Part shown: positions 10,438-18,624 of the stretch, piece after piece
How the letters are laid out: each line of letters starts with the position of its first letter
Numbering within the stretch: the first letter of the stretch is position 1
Notes under the pieces: model-generated
What the model was told of the DNA's origin: nothing
Databases searched by the model: none
The model's input: the letters and a program-made list of their open reading frames with translations, nothing else
Assembly: GCA_005885555.1 (NCBI GenBank)
Contig: VAWN01000023.1
Coordinates: 241,662-305,661, forward strand
Source: Actinomycetota bacterium
Lineage (GTDB): Bacteria; Actinomycetota; Actinomycetes; Mycobacteriales; Micromonosporaceae
Reading direction: 5' to 3'
DNA length: 64,000 nt
Program-made: the position numbers and the translations under genes

Positions 10438-12110
10438 TGTCCCCCGCCGTGGCCGTGGTCGTGGTACCAGCTGCCGTCGTCGACCGGCGGCGGCCCGCCG
10501 GGCAGGTTGGTCGCCTGCTCCAGGGAGTCGTCCAGTCCGTCGCCGTTCGCGTCGACCAGCGTGAAGTACAGCGGCTCGTGGGCCGGCGGCGGGGCGTGCA
10601 CGTCGGCGTGCGGATCCGGCGCCGGGGTGCCGTGCGGGCCGGACGGCGGCGGCGCGCCGCCGCCGGGGTGCCCGCTGTCGAACTGGTCCGGGTCGAACGC
10701 GAGCTGGTCGCTGAAATGGTTGCCGGAGCCGCCGGGAACGCCGGCACCGGCCGCGGCGGCGAAGTCGCCGAACGTCGCCGGGCCGACCTGCACGCCCGCG
10801 CCGGACGGGGCGGCGTCGACGACGTGCACGCCGCCGCCGGGATCGGCCGCCGGTACCGGCGCGGTCCCCCACCCGGCCACCGCGTGCGCCGTGTCCGACC
10901 AGGTGGCAGCGGCGGCGCCCGCCGCGTCCACCGTCGTCAGGTCCAGCGGCCCGCTCGCGCCCGCATGGTCGGAGATCCCCGGGATCACCGCGGCGTACTG
11001 GAACCGCTTGGTCGTCGCGTCGAAGCTGCCCACCCCGTACTGGCTACCCAGCGCCTCGATCGTCTTGCCGTCGCCGAGACTGATCGCCACGTGCTGGTGT
11101 ACCGGCGCGGGCCCGCCGTTGGGATCGGAGTTGAACGAGAACAGCAGCGCACCCGGCGTGTGGATCGCCTGGTCGACCGGGATCACCATGCCCCGGTCGT
11201 GCAGGAACTTGTACTGGTCCCACGCGTTGCGCGGCAGGTCCACCCCGGCCCGGTGCGCGGACCATTCGACCAGCATCGAGCAGTCGAACGCCTTCGGGTC
11301 CGGGTCGTCGAGCCGGTCCATGATCCCGAAGATGTACTGGTCGTGGTTCTGCGCCAGCGCCGACGACAGGAACGTGTGCAGGTGATCGCCGCCGCCGGGG
11401 GTGCCGGGCGTGCCGGGGGCGCCGCCGGTGCCGGTCGCGGCGGTGGTGACCGCGGTGGCGCCGGCCGTCGACATTGTCCCATCGGCCGGGACGCCGCCCG
11501 GGGTCGCGGGATCGAGCGGGATGCCGTACTCGGTGCCCGGGATGCTGTCCAGCGGGATGCCGTACTCGGAACCGGCGATGTGCACGCCACCCGGGCCGGT
11601 GCCACCGGTACCGAGCGCGGCCGCCGGGCCGTGGCCGACGTTGACCGCGTCGCTGCCCTCGGTCGTGGCCGGCGCCGCACCGCGGCCGGACGGGTCACCG
11701 GGCGACAGCGGATGGCCGTAGCCGGCGGTGCCGGTCCAGACGCCGTGGTTGCGGCCGTCGCCGTAGGCCGCCGCGGCCGCCTGGGCCTCGTCCTTGAACC
11801 GCAGGTACCGTGCCGAAAGCCCGCCGTGCGTCGTGGTCCACGGCGACACGTCGGTGCCCCCGTGCGAGGCGATGAACGCCGCCTGCGCGTTCTGTGCCGG
11901 ATCGTACAGGTTGAACCGGGCCGCCAGGTCCGGATGCGCGAGCGCGTTGATCTGCCACAGCCCCTGGCTGTCCTCACCATGCGTGGCGTGCGAACGGCTG
12001 TCGCCGCCGGACTCCGCCATGGCGATGGCGGTCATGGTGGTGGCCTGGTCCGGCGAGAAGCCGGCCTGGCGGGCGTAGGCGTAGATCTGCTCAGCCGTGA
12101 ACCGCGGCAT
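10434..12110 (-). CDS. Cell-wall hydrolase with lysozyme/SLT-like and NlpC/P60-like domains
   Basis: 558 residues. The first 110 residues look like a soluble lytic transglycosylase-type domain (AIAMAESGGDSRS, then GLWQINALAHPDL). A low-complexity linker contains EYGIPLD twice. An NlpC/P60-like peptidase region follows, with FDCSMLVEWSAHRAG (Cys near 277) and HQHVAISLGDGKTIEA (His near 340). The Gly/Pro-rich C terminus contains a DANGDGLDD calcium-binding-like loop near 522. No signal peptide is evident, so export would need another route. It is the first gene of a coupled unit with the two dynamin-like GTPases. The start has no strong ribosome binding site, so it is uncertain by a few codons. 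Confidence 0.75.
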   Translation of the reverse strand: MPRFTAEQIYAYARQAGFSPDQATTMTAIAMAESGGDSRSHATHGEDSQGLWQINALAHPDLAARFNLYDPAQNAQAAFIASHGGTDVSPWTTTHGGLSARYLRFKDEAQAAAAAYGDGRNHGVWTGTAGYGHPLSPGDPSGRGAAPATTEGSDAVNVGHGPAAALGTGGTGPGGVHIAGSEYGIPLDSIPGTEYGIPLDPATPGGVPADGTMSTAGATAVTTAATGTGGAPGTPGTPGGGDHLHTFLSSALAQNHDQYIFGIMDRLDDPDPKAFDCSMLVEWSAHRAGVDLPRNAWDQYKFLHDRGMVIPVDQAIHTPGALLFSFNSDPNGGPAPVHQHVAISLGDGKTIEALGSQYGVGSFDATTKRFQYAAVIPGISDHAGASGPLDLTTVDAAGAAAATWSDTAHAVAGWGTAPVPAADPGGGVHVVDAAPSGAGVQVGPATFGDFAAAAGAGVPGGSGNHFSDQLAFDPDQFDSGHPGGGAPPPSGPHGTPAPDPHADVHAPPPAHEPLYFTLVDANGDGLDDSLEQATNLPGGPPPVDDGSWYHDHGHGGGH

Positions 12111-12152
12111 GCAGACACTGTAGAGCGGTGTCGCACGATTGCGGAGTCTTGG

Positions 12153-14096
12153 TTGAATCGGTCCGTGCATCCGCCGTGGCAGGTACTCGCCGACACGCTC
12201 CTGGAGCGGGAGGCCCTCGTGTGCCGCCTGGGCGACGGCATGCTGCCGCACGACTTCGCCGGCCTCTACGTCGGCGGCGAGGAGGTCGACCGGATCCTGC
12301 GCGGGCTGCCCGGCCTCGGCGGCGCGACGGTGGACAAGGTACGGCCGCTGCTGGACAGCCTCGCGCCCGCGGTCGCGGCGGCCCGGGAGGCGTTTGTCGG
12401 ATCGCTGACCGGGCCGGAACCGTTCGCCCGCATGGCCCGCCGGGCCGGGCTGGCGCCGGCCGAGGCCGAGGTGCTCGCCGTGCTCGCCGCGGTCGAGCTG
12501 TCCCCGCAGCGGATGCGGCTGCTGGCCTACGTGCAGGACAACGTCGCGCTGCCCCGGCCGACCCTCGCGACGCTCGGCCGGATGTTCGCCGCTGACGACG
12601 GGCATCCCGGCGAGCGGGCCGTGGCACCCGGGGCCGCGCTGCGCCGCGCCGAACTCGTCGAGGTCGGTGCCGACGGACCGTGGGCGACCCGGATGTGCGC
12701 GCCGGCGCCGCGGGTGTCCTGGGCGCTGCGCGGCGACGACTCCGCCGATCCGGGGCTGCCGCCGGGTGCCCGCCGGGTCGCCGGCCCGGCTGCGCCGGAC
12801 CCGCCGCACCTGCTGCTGGTCACCGGCGCCGACGCCGCGAGCCGGCTACGCGTCGTCACCGGGGGTACCCTCATCAGCCCGCTTCCGGCGACGCCCGGCG
12901 AATGGGCGGCGCTGGTACGGGAGGCGACGCTGGCCGGTCTGGTCGTCGTGCTCGAACTCGACCAGCCGCTGCCCCCGGCCGCCCGCGAACGCATCGCCGC
13001 GACCCGGCACCTGACCTGGGTACTCAGCGCCGACAAGGAACTGCCGCTGGACACCCTGCCCGACCGGCCGTGGTCGGAGGAGCGGCTGGACTCCGGTACC
13101 GCCGAAGCCGACGACTGGCAGGGTGCGCTGGGCATCCCGCCCGATCCCGGGTACCGGCTGACCAGAAGCCAGCTGGGCCTGGTGGCCGCAGCCGCCGGCG
13201 GCGATCCGGGGCGACTGCCCGACGCGGTCCGCCGGCTGGCCGGCGGCCACCTGGACGCCCTCGCGGTCCGGGTGCGTCCCCGGCGCGGCTGGGTCGACCT
13301 GGTGCTGCCGCCCGACCAGACCGCGCAGCTGCGCGAGCTGGCCGCCCGGTACCGCGGCCGGGACATCGTCTACGACCGGTGGGGCTTCCCGCCGCTGCCG
13401 TCCACCGGCGTGGTGGCGCTGTTCTCCGGCCCGTCCGGCACCGGAAAGACGCTGGCCGCCGAGGTGATCGCCGGCGATCTCGGCCTGGACCTGTACAAGG
13501 TCGACCTGTCCTCGGTGGTCAGCAAGTACATCGGGGAGACCGAGAAGAACCTGGAACGCATCTTCAGCGCGGCCGCCTCCGGTGACCTGGTGCTGTTCTT
13601 CGACGAGGCCGACGCGCTGTTCGGCAAGCGGTCGGAGGTCAGCGACGCGCACGACCGGTACGCCAACATCGAGGTGGCATACCTGTTGCAGCGCCTGGAG
13701 GCGTACCCCGGCATCGTCGTCATGGCGACCAACCTGCAGGGCAACATCGACCAGGCGTTCGTGCGCCGGATCTCGGTGTCGGTGGACTTCGAGCCGCCCG
13801 ACGAGCCGCAGCGCCGGCTGATCTGGGCCGGCGCGTTCCCGCCCGGTGCGCCGGTCGCCGGGCTGGACCTGGACTTCCTGGCCCGCCAGTTCAAGGTGAC
13901 CGGTGGCATCATTCACAACGCAGCCCTGGGTGCGGCGTTCCGCGCGGCCGACGAGGGCGGTCCGGTCACCATGGAGCGGGTCGCCTTCGCCCTGAAGCGG
14001 GAGTTCCAGAAGCTCGGCCGGCTGCGCACCGAGTCCGAGTTCGAGCGGTACTTCGATCTGGTGAACGGAGTCGACGATGTTGCACCTGCTCGATGA
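12153..14096 (+). CDS. AAA+ ATPase of the contractile-injection-system type
   Basis: About 647 residues. A poorly conserved helical N-terminal region of about 400 residues precedes a CDC48-like AAA+ module: Walker A GPSGTGKT near 426, Walker B LFFDEADALFG near 484, and sensor and arginine-finger segments MATNLQGNIDQAFVRRIS. This architecture is usual in ATPases encoded with extracellular contractile injection systems (eCIS), and the next gene is the classic DUF4255 neighbour, overlapping by 20 bases. A TTG at 12153 follows GGAG by six bases; GTG at 12165 is the alternative. It is divergent from the cell-wall hydrolase. No other eCIS component is visible. Confidence 0.8.
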   Translation: MNRSVHPPWQVLADTLLEREALVCRLGDGMLPHDFAGLYVGGEEVDRILRGLPGLGGATVDKVRPLLDSLAPAVAAAREAFVGSLTGPEPFARMARRAGLAPAEAEVLAVLAAVELSPQRMRLLAYVQDNVALPRPTLATLGRMFAADDGHPGERAVAPGAALRRAELVEVGADGPWATRMCAPAPRVSWALRGDDSADPGLPPGARRVAGPAAPDPPHLLLVTGADAASRLRVVTGGTLISPLPATPGEWAALVREATLAGLVVVLELDQPLPPAARERIAATRHLTWVLSADKELPLDTLPDRPWSEERLDSGTAEADDWQGALGIPPDPGYRLTRSQLGLVAAAAGGDPGRLPDAVRRLAGGHLDALAVRVRPRRGWVDLVLPPDQTAQLRELAARYRGRDIVYDRWGFPPLPSTGVVALFSGPSGTGKTLAAEVIAGDLGLDLYKVDLSSVVSKYIGETEKNLERIFSAAASGDLVLFFDEADALFGKRSEVSDAHDRYANIEVAYLLQRLEAYPGIVVMATNLQGNIDQAFVRRISVSVDFEPPDEPQRRLIWAGAFPPGAPVAGLDLDFLARQFKVTGGIIHNAALGAAFRAADEGGPVTMERVAFALKREFQKLGRLRTESEFERYFDLVNGVDDVAPAR

Positions 14097-14853
14097 GTCG
14101 CTCGAAGTGTTCCTGCGGGCGACGGTACCGCTGGGCAAGCGCGAGGTGGACGTGTCCTTCGCGGCGCCCGACCGGGACTGGGCGGCGCGGGTGTCCCGCC
14201 CGACCGTGAACCTGTACCTGTGGGACGTGCGGCGCAACCTCGACGAGCGCGATGGCGGCATGGAGACCGTGGTCGGCGACGACGGCCGGCCGCTGCGCCG
14301 TCCGCCACTGCCCCGGGTGGATTGCCGGTACCTGGTGACCGCGTGGACCTCCGAGGTGCAGGACGAGCACTCCCTGCTCGGTCACACGCTGGCCGCGTTG
14401 CTGCTGCACAACACGATCGAGGAACGGTACCTGCAGGGCTCGTTCGCGCAGGTGCGGCCGATCCCGACGATCGAGGTGGCCGCCGGGGACGGGCGGGACA
14501 ACTCCGACTTCTGGTCGGCGCTGGGCGGGCAGCTCAAGCCCGGGCTGGACGTGGTGGTCACCGCGACCGTCGACGCCGCGCTGCTGGTGGCGGCCGGCCC
14601 GCCGGTCGACCGGTACACGATCCGGGCGCGGCGCACCGGCGACGAGGCGCCGATCAGCGAGCGGTCGTTCATCGGCGGCCGGTCGGCGTCCTCGGACGAG
14701 GGCGATCTCGTGGTGACCCGGCGTGGTTCCGGCCGGGTCGGCGCCGACGGCGCGTTCCTGGTACCGGCCGAGCCGGGCGACCAGGTGTCCGTCGACGGCG
14801 CGGTCCGTGGCCGGGTACCCGACAGCGGCCCGATCGACCTGCCGGGGCAATGA
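14077..14853 (+). CDS. DUF4255 (Pvc16-type N-terminal domain) protein
   Basis: 258 residues. The N-terminal about 180 residues match the DUF4255 pattern: MLHLLDESLEVFLRATVPLG, RPTVNLYLWDVRRNLDERD, CRYLVTAWTSEVQDEHSLLG. Known members are terminal cap or sheath-associated proteins of eCIS. A C-terminal part of about 80 residues is more variable and may be a small beta domain. It overlaps the AAA+ gene by 20 bases, so both are made together. Without tube, sheath or baseplate genes in the window it is either a satellite of a system elsewhere, a remnant, or repurposed. Confidence 0.85.
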   Translation: MLHLLDESLEVFLRATVPLGKREVDVSFAAPDRDWAARVSRPTVNLYLWDVRRNLDERDGGMETVVGDDGRPLRRPPLPRVDCRYLVTAWTSEVQDEHSLLGHTLAALLLHNTIEERYLQGSFAQVRPIPTIEVAAGDGRDNSDFWSALGGQLKPGLDVVVTATVDAALLVAAGPPVDRYTIRARRTGDEAPISERSFIGGRSASSDEGDLVVTRRGSGRVGADGAFLVPAEPGDQVSVDGAVRGRVPDSGPIDLPGQ

Positions 14854-14904
14854 GCGGGCTCCGGTCGCGGCGGTGGCGAACGGCGTTCGACTAAGCTGGG
14901 ACGC

Positions 14905-15633
14905 GTGACGACACCTGCTCCGCCCTGGCAACGCGCGGCCCGGTCGCGGCCGGCGAAGCCGCCACTGACCCGGCCGGCGAAGCCGCCACTGAGCCGGCAG
15001 GCGGTCGTCGAGGCGGCCATGACGGTGCTGACCGCCGAAGGGCTGCCCGCGATGAGCATGCGGCGGGTGGCGCAGGAGCTGCGCACCGGGCCGGCGTCGC
15101 TGTACGCGCACGTGAGCAACCGGTACGAGCTGGAGGACCTGGTCTACGACCGGATCGTCGGGGAGGTCCCGCTGCCCGAGCCGGACCCGGCCCGCTGGCA
15201 GGAGCAGCTCACGCAGCTGATGCGCGACACGCTGGCGGCGTTCGCGCGGTACCCCGGGGCGGCCCGGCTGACCCTGGCCCGGGTGCCGTTCACGCCGAAC
15301 TCGCTGGTGTACCTCGAAGTCATGCTCGCCCTGCTGCGCGCCGGCCGGCTGTCCGACCGCACCGCGTCGTTCGGCATCGACCTGCTGTCGCTGTACGTGT
15401 CGGCGACCGGCATCGAGGACACCATCCACCTGGAGCAGGGGCCGACCGAGGAGGCGGTGGGGGAGCGGTTCGCCCGGATGCGCGGGTACCTGCAGTCGTT
15501 GCCCGCCGACCGGTTCCCCAACGTCGTGTCGATGGCCGGTCCGCTGCTGGCCGGCGGCGGTGACGACCGGTTCGAGTTCGGGCTGGACATCCTGGTCCGG
15601 GGACTCGCCGCCACGGTGACCCAGGCGCGGTGA
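14905..15633 (+). CDS. TetR-family transcriptional regulator
   Basis: 242 residues. The N-terminal helix-turn-helix is seen in SMRRVAQELRTGPASLYAHV, followed by a helical ligand domain of the TetR C-terminal type. A GTG at 14905 is preceded by a GGGAC-type site. The first 30 residues hold a tandem duplication (RPAKPPLTRPAKPPLS) before the HTH, giving an unusual basic Pro-rich tail. The ligand is unknown. Its likely targets are itself or the flanking hydrolase gene; this is inference from position only. Confidence 0.9.
   Translation: MTTPAPPWQRAARSRPAKPPLTRPAKPPLSRQAVVEAAMTVLTAEGLPAMSMRRVAQELRTGPASLYAHVSNRYELEDLVYDRIVGEVPLPEPDPARWQEQLTQLMRDTLAAFARYPGAARLTLARVPFTPNSLVYLEVMLALLRAGRLSDRTASFGIDLLSLYVSATGIEDTIHLEQGPTEEAVGERFARMRGYLQSLPADRFPNVVSMAGPLLAGGGDDRFEFGLDILVRGLAATVTQAR
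14947..14994 (+). repeat. 24-bp in-frame tandem duplication in the TetR gene
   Basis: Two adjacent 24-base copies differ by one base near the end and encode RPAKPPL(T/S) twice. Because the unit is a multiple of three the reading frame is kept. It probably reflects recent slippage. Confidence 0.9.
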
Positions 15634-15668
15634 CCCGGGGCGCGGTGACCCGGGCGCGGTGACCCGGG
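15625..15668. repeat. Three tandem copies of a 14-15 bp unit spanning the TetR stop codon
   Basis: Copies of GCGCGGTGACCCGGG start at 15625 and 15640, and a 14-base copy starts at 15655. The first contains the TGA stop of the TetR gene, so the stop region has been triplicated. A further partial copy follows. Confidence 0.85.
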
Positions 15669-15734
15669 CGCCGTGATGTAGCAGACCCGTTCGGCCCTAC
15701 CACCTCGGTCGATATCCCCCGCAGACTGGATAGC

Positions 15735-17432
15735 GTGGCGGCCATCGATCTCCCCGGGCGGCCGGTGCCCGGTGTCGGGTATCGAACCGTCGCGCGCGGC
15801 TGGGTCTGGGTACGCCGCCAGCGGCCGCTGAGCTTTCCCGGTGCCGTACTCGGGGTCGGCTTCCTGTGCATGTCGCTGACCCCGTCGCTGCTGCCCCGTA
15901 CCTGGTTGATCCAAGGGCTGGTCAGCGGGTTCTCCACCGCCACCGGGTACGGCATCGGGGTACTGGCCGGGTGGACCTTCGGCAAGCTGACCCGTACCCG
16001 GGCGGGAGAGCGGCTGCGGCGGGCCGGGTGGCGGGTACTCGCGCTGATCACCCTGCCGTCCGTGGCGATCCTGCTGTACCAGGGTTCGCGCTGGCAACGC
16101 GACCTGTACCAGCTGATGGGCGAACGGGCGCCGACCCGGCAGGGGTACCTGCGGGTGATCGTGGCGACCGTCGTCGTGTTCGCCGGCGCGCTGGCCATCG
16201 CCCGCGCGCTGCGGTCGGCCGGGCGCGCGGTCGGCCGGTACCTGGGTCGCTGGATCCCGCGCCCCGCGGCCCGCGCCGTCGGCGGCGCGCTGGTCGCGCT
16301 GATGTCCCTCGGCCTGCTGAACACGGCGGTCTACGACCCGGCGATGTCGGTGGTGCTGTCCAGTTCGGAGTCGGTCAACGACCGGATGAGTCCGCGCGTC
16401 ACGCAACCGACCAGCCCGACCCGGTCGGGCGGTCCACAGTCGGCGGTGAGCTGGGCCTCGCTCGGCCTGGAGGGGCGCGCGTTCGTCTCCGGCGGCCCGA
16501 CGACGGCGCAGTTGCGGGCGTTCAACCACGCGGCGCCCATCCCGCCGATCCGCGTCTACGCCGGCCGGGACTCGGCGCCCGACGTCAACGCGGCGGCCGC
16601 TCTCGCGGTCCGCGAGTTGTGGCGTACCGGGGCGTTCTCCCGCAAGGTGGTCTGCGTGATCACCACGACGGGTACCGGCTGGGTCGACCCGCGGGCCGCG
16701 ACGTCGCTGGAGTACCTGTACAACGGCGACACCGCGCTGGTCGCCATCCAGTACTCGGTGCTGCCGAGCTGGCTGTCGTTCGCGGTGGAGCGGGACAAGG
16801 CGGTGAAGGCCGGCCGCGAGCTGTTCAGCCAGGTGTACGCGGCGTGGGCGACCCTGCCGGCGGCGAGCCGTCCGAAGCTGGTGATGTTCGGGGAGAGCCT
16901 CGGCTCGCTCGGCGGCGAGGCGGCCTTCGACGGGCTCGGCGACCTGCTGAACCGGGTCGACGGCGTGGTGTGGGCCGGCCCGACCGAGGCCAACCCGCTG
17001 TGGTCGCTGCTGGTCGCCGCCCGCGACGCCGGTAGCACCCAGGCGCATCCGGTGTACCAGCGGGGCACCACGGTCCGGTTCGCGACTTCGGCCGCCGACC
17101 TCGCCACCGCGCCGGGTGCCGCACCGCCCAAGGTCGTGTACCTCGAACACGGTTCCGATCCGATCGTCTGGTGGACGCCGGATCTGCTCGTCAAGCGGCC
17201 GGACTGGCTGCACGACTCGCGCGGCAGCGACGTCCTGCCCGCGATGCGGTGGTACCCGTTCGTGACGTTCTGGCAGGTCACCGCGGATCTGCTGTTCGCC
17301 ACGGACGCCCCGTACGGGCACGGGCACCGGTACGGCGGGGAGCTCGCCACGGCGTGGGCGGCGATCCTGCGGCCGGCCGGGTGGACGGCGCGCGACACCG
17401 CCCGGCTCAGCGCGCTGATCGACGCGAGCTGA
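15735..17432 (+). CDS. Alpha/beta-hydrolase family membrane protein (PF10081/PF15420 type)
   Basis: 565 residues. Four or five hydrophobic segments in the first 210 residues (such as GAVLGVGFLCMSLTPSLLPR) are followed by a hydrolase-like domain with nucleophile-elbow motif FGESLGSLGGEAAF near 390 and conserved HGSDPIVWW near 475. This architecture is the actinobacterial alpha/beta-hydrolase family with an N-terminal membrane domain; substrates are unknown. The GTG start at 15735 fits the beginning of the conserved sequence. It stands alone between the TetR and CPBP genes. Confidence 0.85.
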   Translation: MAAIDLPGRPVPGVGYRTVARGWVWVRRQRPLSFPGAVLGVGFLCMSLTPSLLPRTWLIQGLVSGFSTATGYGIGVLAGWTFGKLTRTRAGERLRRAGWRVLALITLPSVAILLYQGSRWQRDLYQLMGERAPTRQGYLRVIVATVVVFAGALAIARALRSAGRAVGRYLGRWIPRPAARAVGGALVALMSLGLLNTAVYDPAMSVVLSSSESVNDRMSPRVTQPTSPTRSGGPQSAVSWASLGLEGRAFVSGGPTTAQLRAFNHAAPIPPIRVYAGRDSAPDVNAAAALAVRELWRTGAFSRKVVCVITTTGTGWVDPRAATSLEYLYNGDTALVAIQYSVLPSWLSFAVERDKAVKAGRELFSQVYAAWATLPAASRPKLVMFGESLGSLGGEAAFDGLGDLLNRVDGVVWAGPTEANPLWSLLVAARDAGSTQAHPVYQRGTTVRFATSAADLATAPGAAPPKVVYLEHGSDPIVWWTPDLLVKRPDWLHDSRGSDVLPAMRWYPFVTFWQVTADLLFATDAPYGHGHRYGGELATAWAAILRPAGWTARDTARLSALIDAS

Positions 17433-17492
17433 CCGGCGCGGTCGGTGGCCCGACGTGCGACCCGTGCACCGGCGTCGTAGGCTGTGCGGACG

Positions 17493-18248
17493 ATGGCACC
17501 GACCAGCGCGCAGCCCGCGCCCGCATTCCGCAGAGTTACCGGAAACGCCCGCTTCGCGGTGACCATCGTTGTCATCCTCGCCGTGCTGACCGCGGTCAAC
17601 GTGCTGCTCAAGTTCGGGCCGCCGCACCTGGGCCTGGTACTCGGGCCGGCGGTCGCGCTGGTGCTGGTACTGCTGGCCCGCCGGCACGGGCTGACCTGGG
17701 ACCACCTCGGCATGTCCCGCCGGACGCTGCGCCGGGGCACCGCCTGGGCGGCCGCGGCGGTCGGTGCCGTCGGCGCGGTGTACCTGCTCGGCGCGCTGCT
17801 GCCGCTGACCCGCGCCGCGTTCCTCGACGTGCGGTACCACCTGCAGCTGGGCGCCGCGCTGCTGGTCGCGCTCGTGGTCGTGCCGTTCGGCACGGTACTG
17901 CTCGAAGAGGTCGCCTTCCGCGGCGTGCTGCTCGGCCTGTGGCACCGGCACCGCGGCCCGGGTTCGGCGAAGCTGTTCTCGTCGGGCCTGTTCGGCCTCT
18001 GGCACGTGCTGCCGTCGCTGCGGCTGTCCCGGGCGAACCAGGCGGTCGCCGGGGTGTTCGGTGCCGGTACCGCCGGCCAGTGGTTCGCCGTCCTCGGCGC
18101 GGTCGGCTTCACGGCGCTGGCCGGACTGCTGCTGTGCGAACTGCGCCGCCGCAGCGGAAGCCTGCTCGCCGCGGCCGGGCTGCACTGGGCGACCAACGCG
18201 CTCGGCGTGGTACTGGCGGCAACGGTGTGGGCGGTGCGCACCGCATGA
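17493..18248 (+). CDS. CPBP-family intramembrane metalloprotease
   Basis: 251 residues, about eight hydrophobic segments. The Abi/CaaX-protease motifs are present: EEVAFRG (motif 1), FGLWHV (motif 2) and LHWATNALG (motif 3 His/Asn). Family members cleave prenylated or membrane-bound proteins or act in peptide self-immunity; the substrate here is unknown. ATG at 17493 is preferred over a GTG nine bases upstream. It overlaps the following lipoprotein gene by four bases (ATGA). Confidence 0.9.
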   Translation: MAPTSAQPAPAFRRVTGNARFAVTIVVILAVLTAVNVLLKFGPPHLGLVLGPAVALVLVLLARRHGLTWDHLGMSRRTLRRGTAWAAAAVGAVGAVYLLGALLPLTRAAFLDVRYHLQLGAALLVALVVVPFGTVLLEEVAFRGVLLGLWHRHRGPGSAKLFSSGLFGLWHVLPSLRLSRANQAVAGVFGAGTAGQWFAVLGAVGFTALAGLLLCELRRRSGSLLAAAGLHWATNALGVVLAATVWAVRTA

Positions 18249-18583
18249 AGCGCGCCGCCGCCGTCCTCGCCGCTGCGATCCTCGCCGCCCTCGTCCTGCT
18301 GGCCGGGTGCACGGTCGGCACGCCGTCGGGTACCCCCAGCGGAGCGGCCAGCACCACCGCGGCGGCGCTGGCCACGGTGCCGGACGTCGTCGGGCACAAC
18401 GCCGACGTGGCGCTGGACGAGTTGAAGCGGGCCGGGTTCACCAACATCGACCTGGGTACCGTCGACGGCCACAAGTTCGTCGCGCTGCCGCAGAACTGGA
18501 CGGTGAAGACGCAGTCGGCGAAGGCGGGGCAGCGGCTGCCCAAGGACACGAAGATCGTGCTGGGCTGCGCCCGCAACAGTTGA
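18245..18583 (+). CDS. Small lipoprotein with one PASTA-like domain
   Basis: 112 residues. A signal peptide ends in the lipobox LLAGC (Cys near 23). After a short Ser/Thr/Ala-rich linker comes a single PASTA-like unit (VPDVVGHNADVALDELKRAG through TKIVLGC). PASTA domains in penicillin-binding proteins and Ser/Thr kinases recognise cell-wall fragments or beta-lactams; a free lipoprotein version would sit on the outer face of the membrane. It is coupled to the CPBP protease gene by an ATGA overlap, so the two may act together (inference). Confidence 0.85.
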   Translation: MKRAAAVLAAAILAALVLLAGCTVGTPSGTPSGAASTTAAALATVPDVVGHNADVALDELKRAGFTNIDLGTVDGHKFVALPQNWTVKTQSAKAGQRLPKDTKIVLGCARNS

Positions 18584-18624
18584 CCGGGCAGCGCCGGCCG
18601 GCCGGTGGCGGCTACTGTCGATCG

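Noticed and set aside
10438..12152. 1,700-base upstream extension of the AAA+ ATPase frame
   Set aside because: Opposite the hydrolase gene, low-complexity Arg/Val/Gly translation; real homology begins near 12165.
12153..14853. Complete contractile injection system
   Set aside because: Only the AAA+ and DUF4255 genes are seen; no sheath, tube, baseplate or spike genes anywhere in the window.
15735..17432. Lipase or esterase for secondary metabolism
   Set aside because: The family has a membrane domain and unknown substrates, and no biosynthetic genes adjoin.
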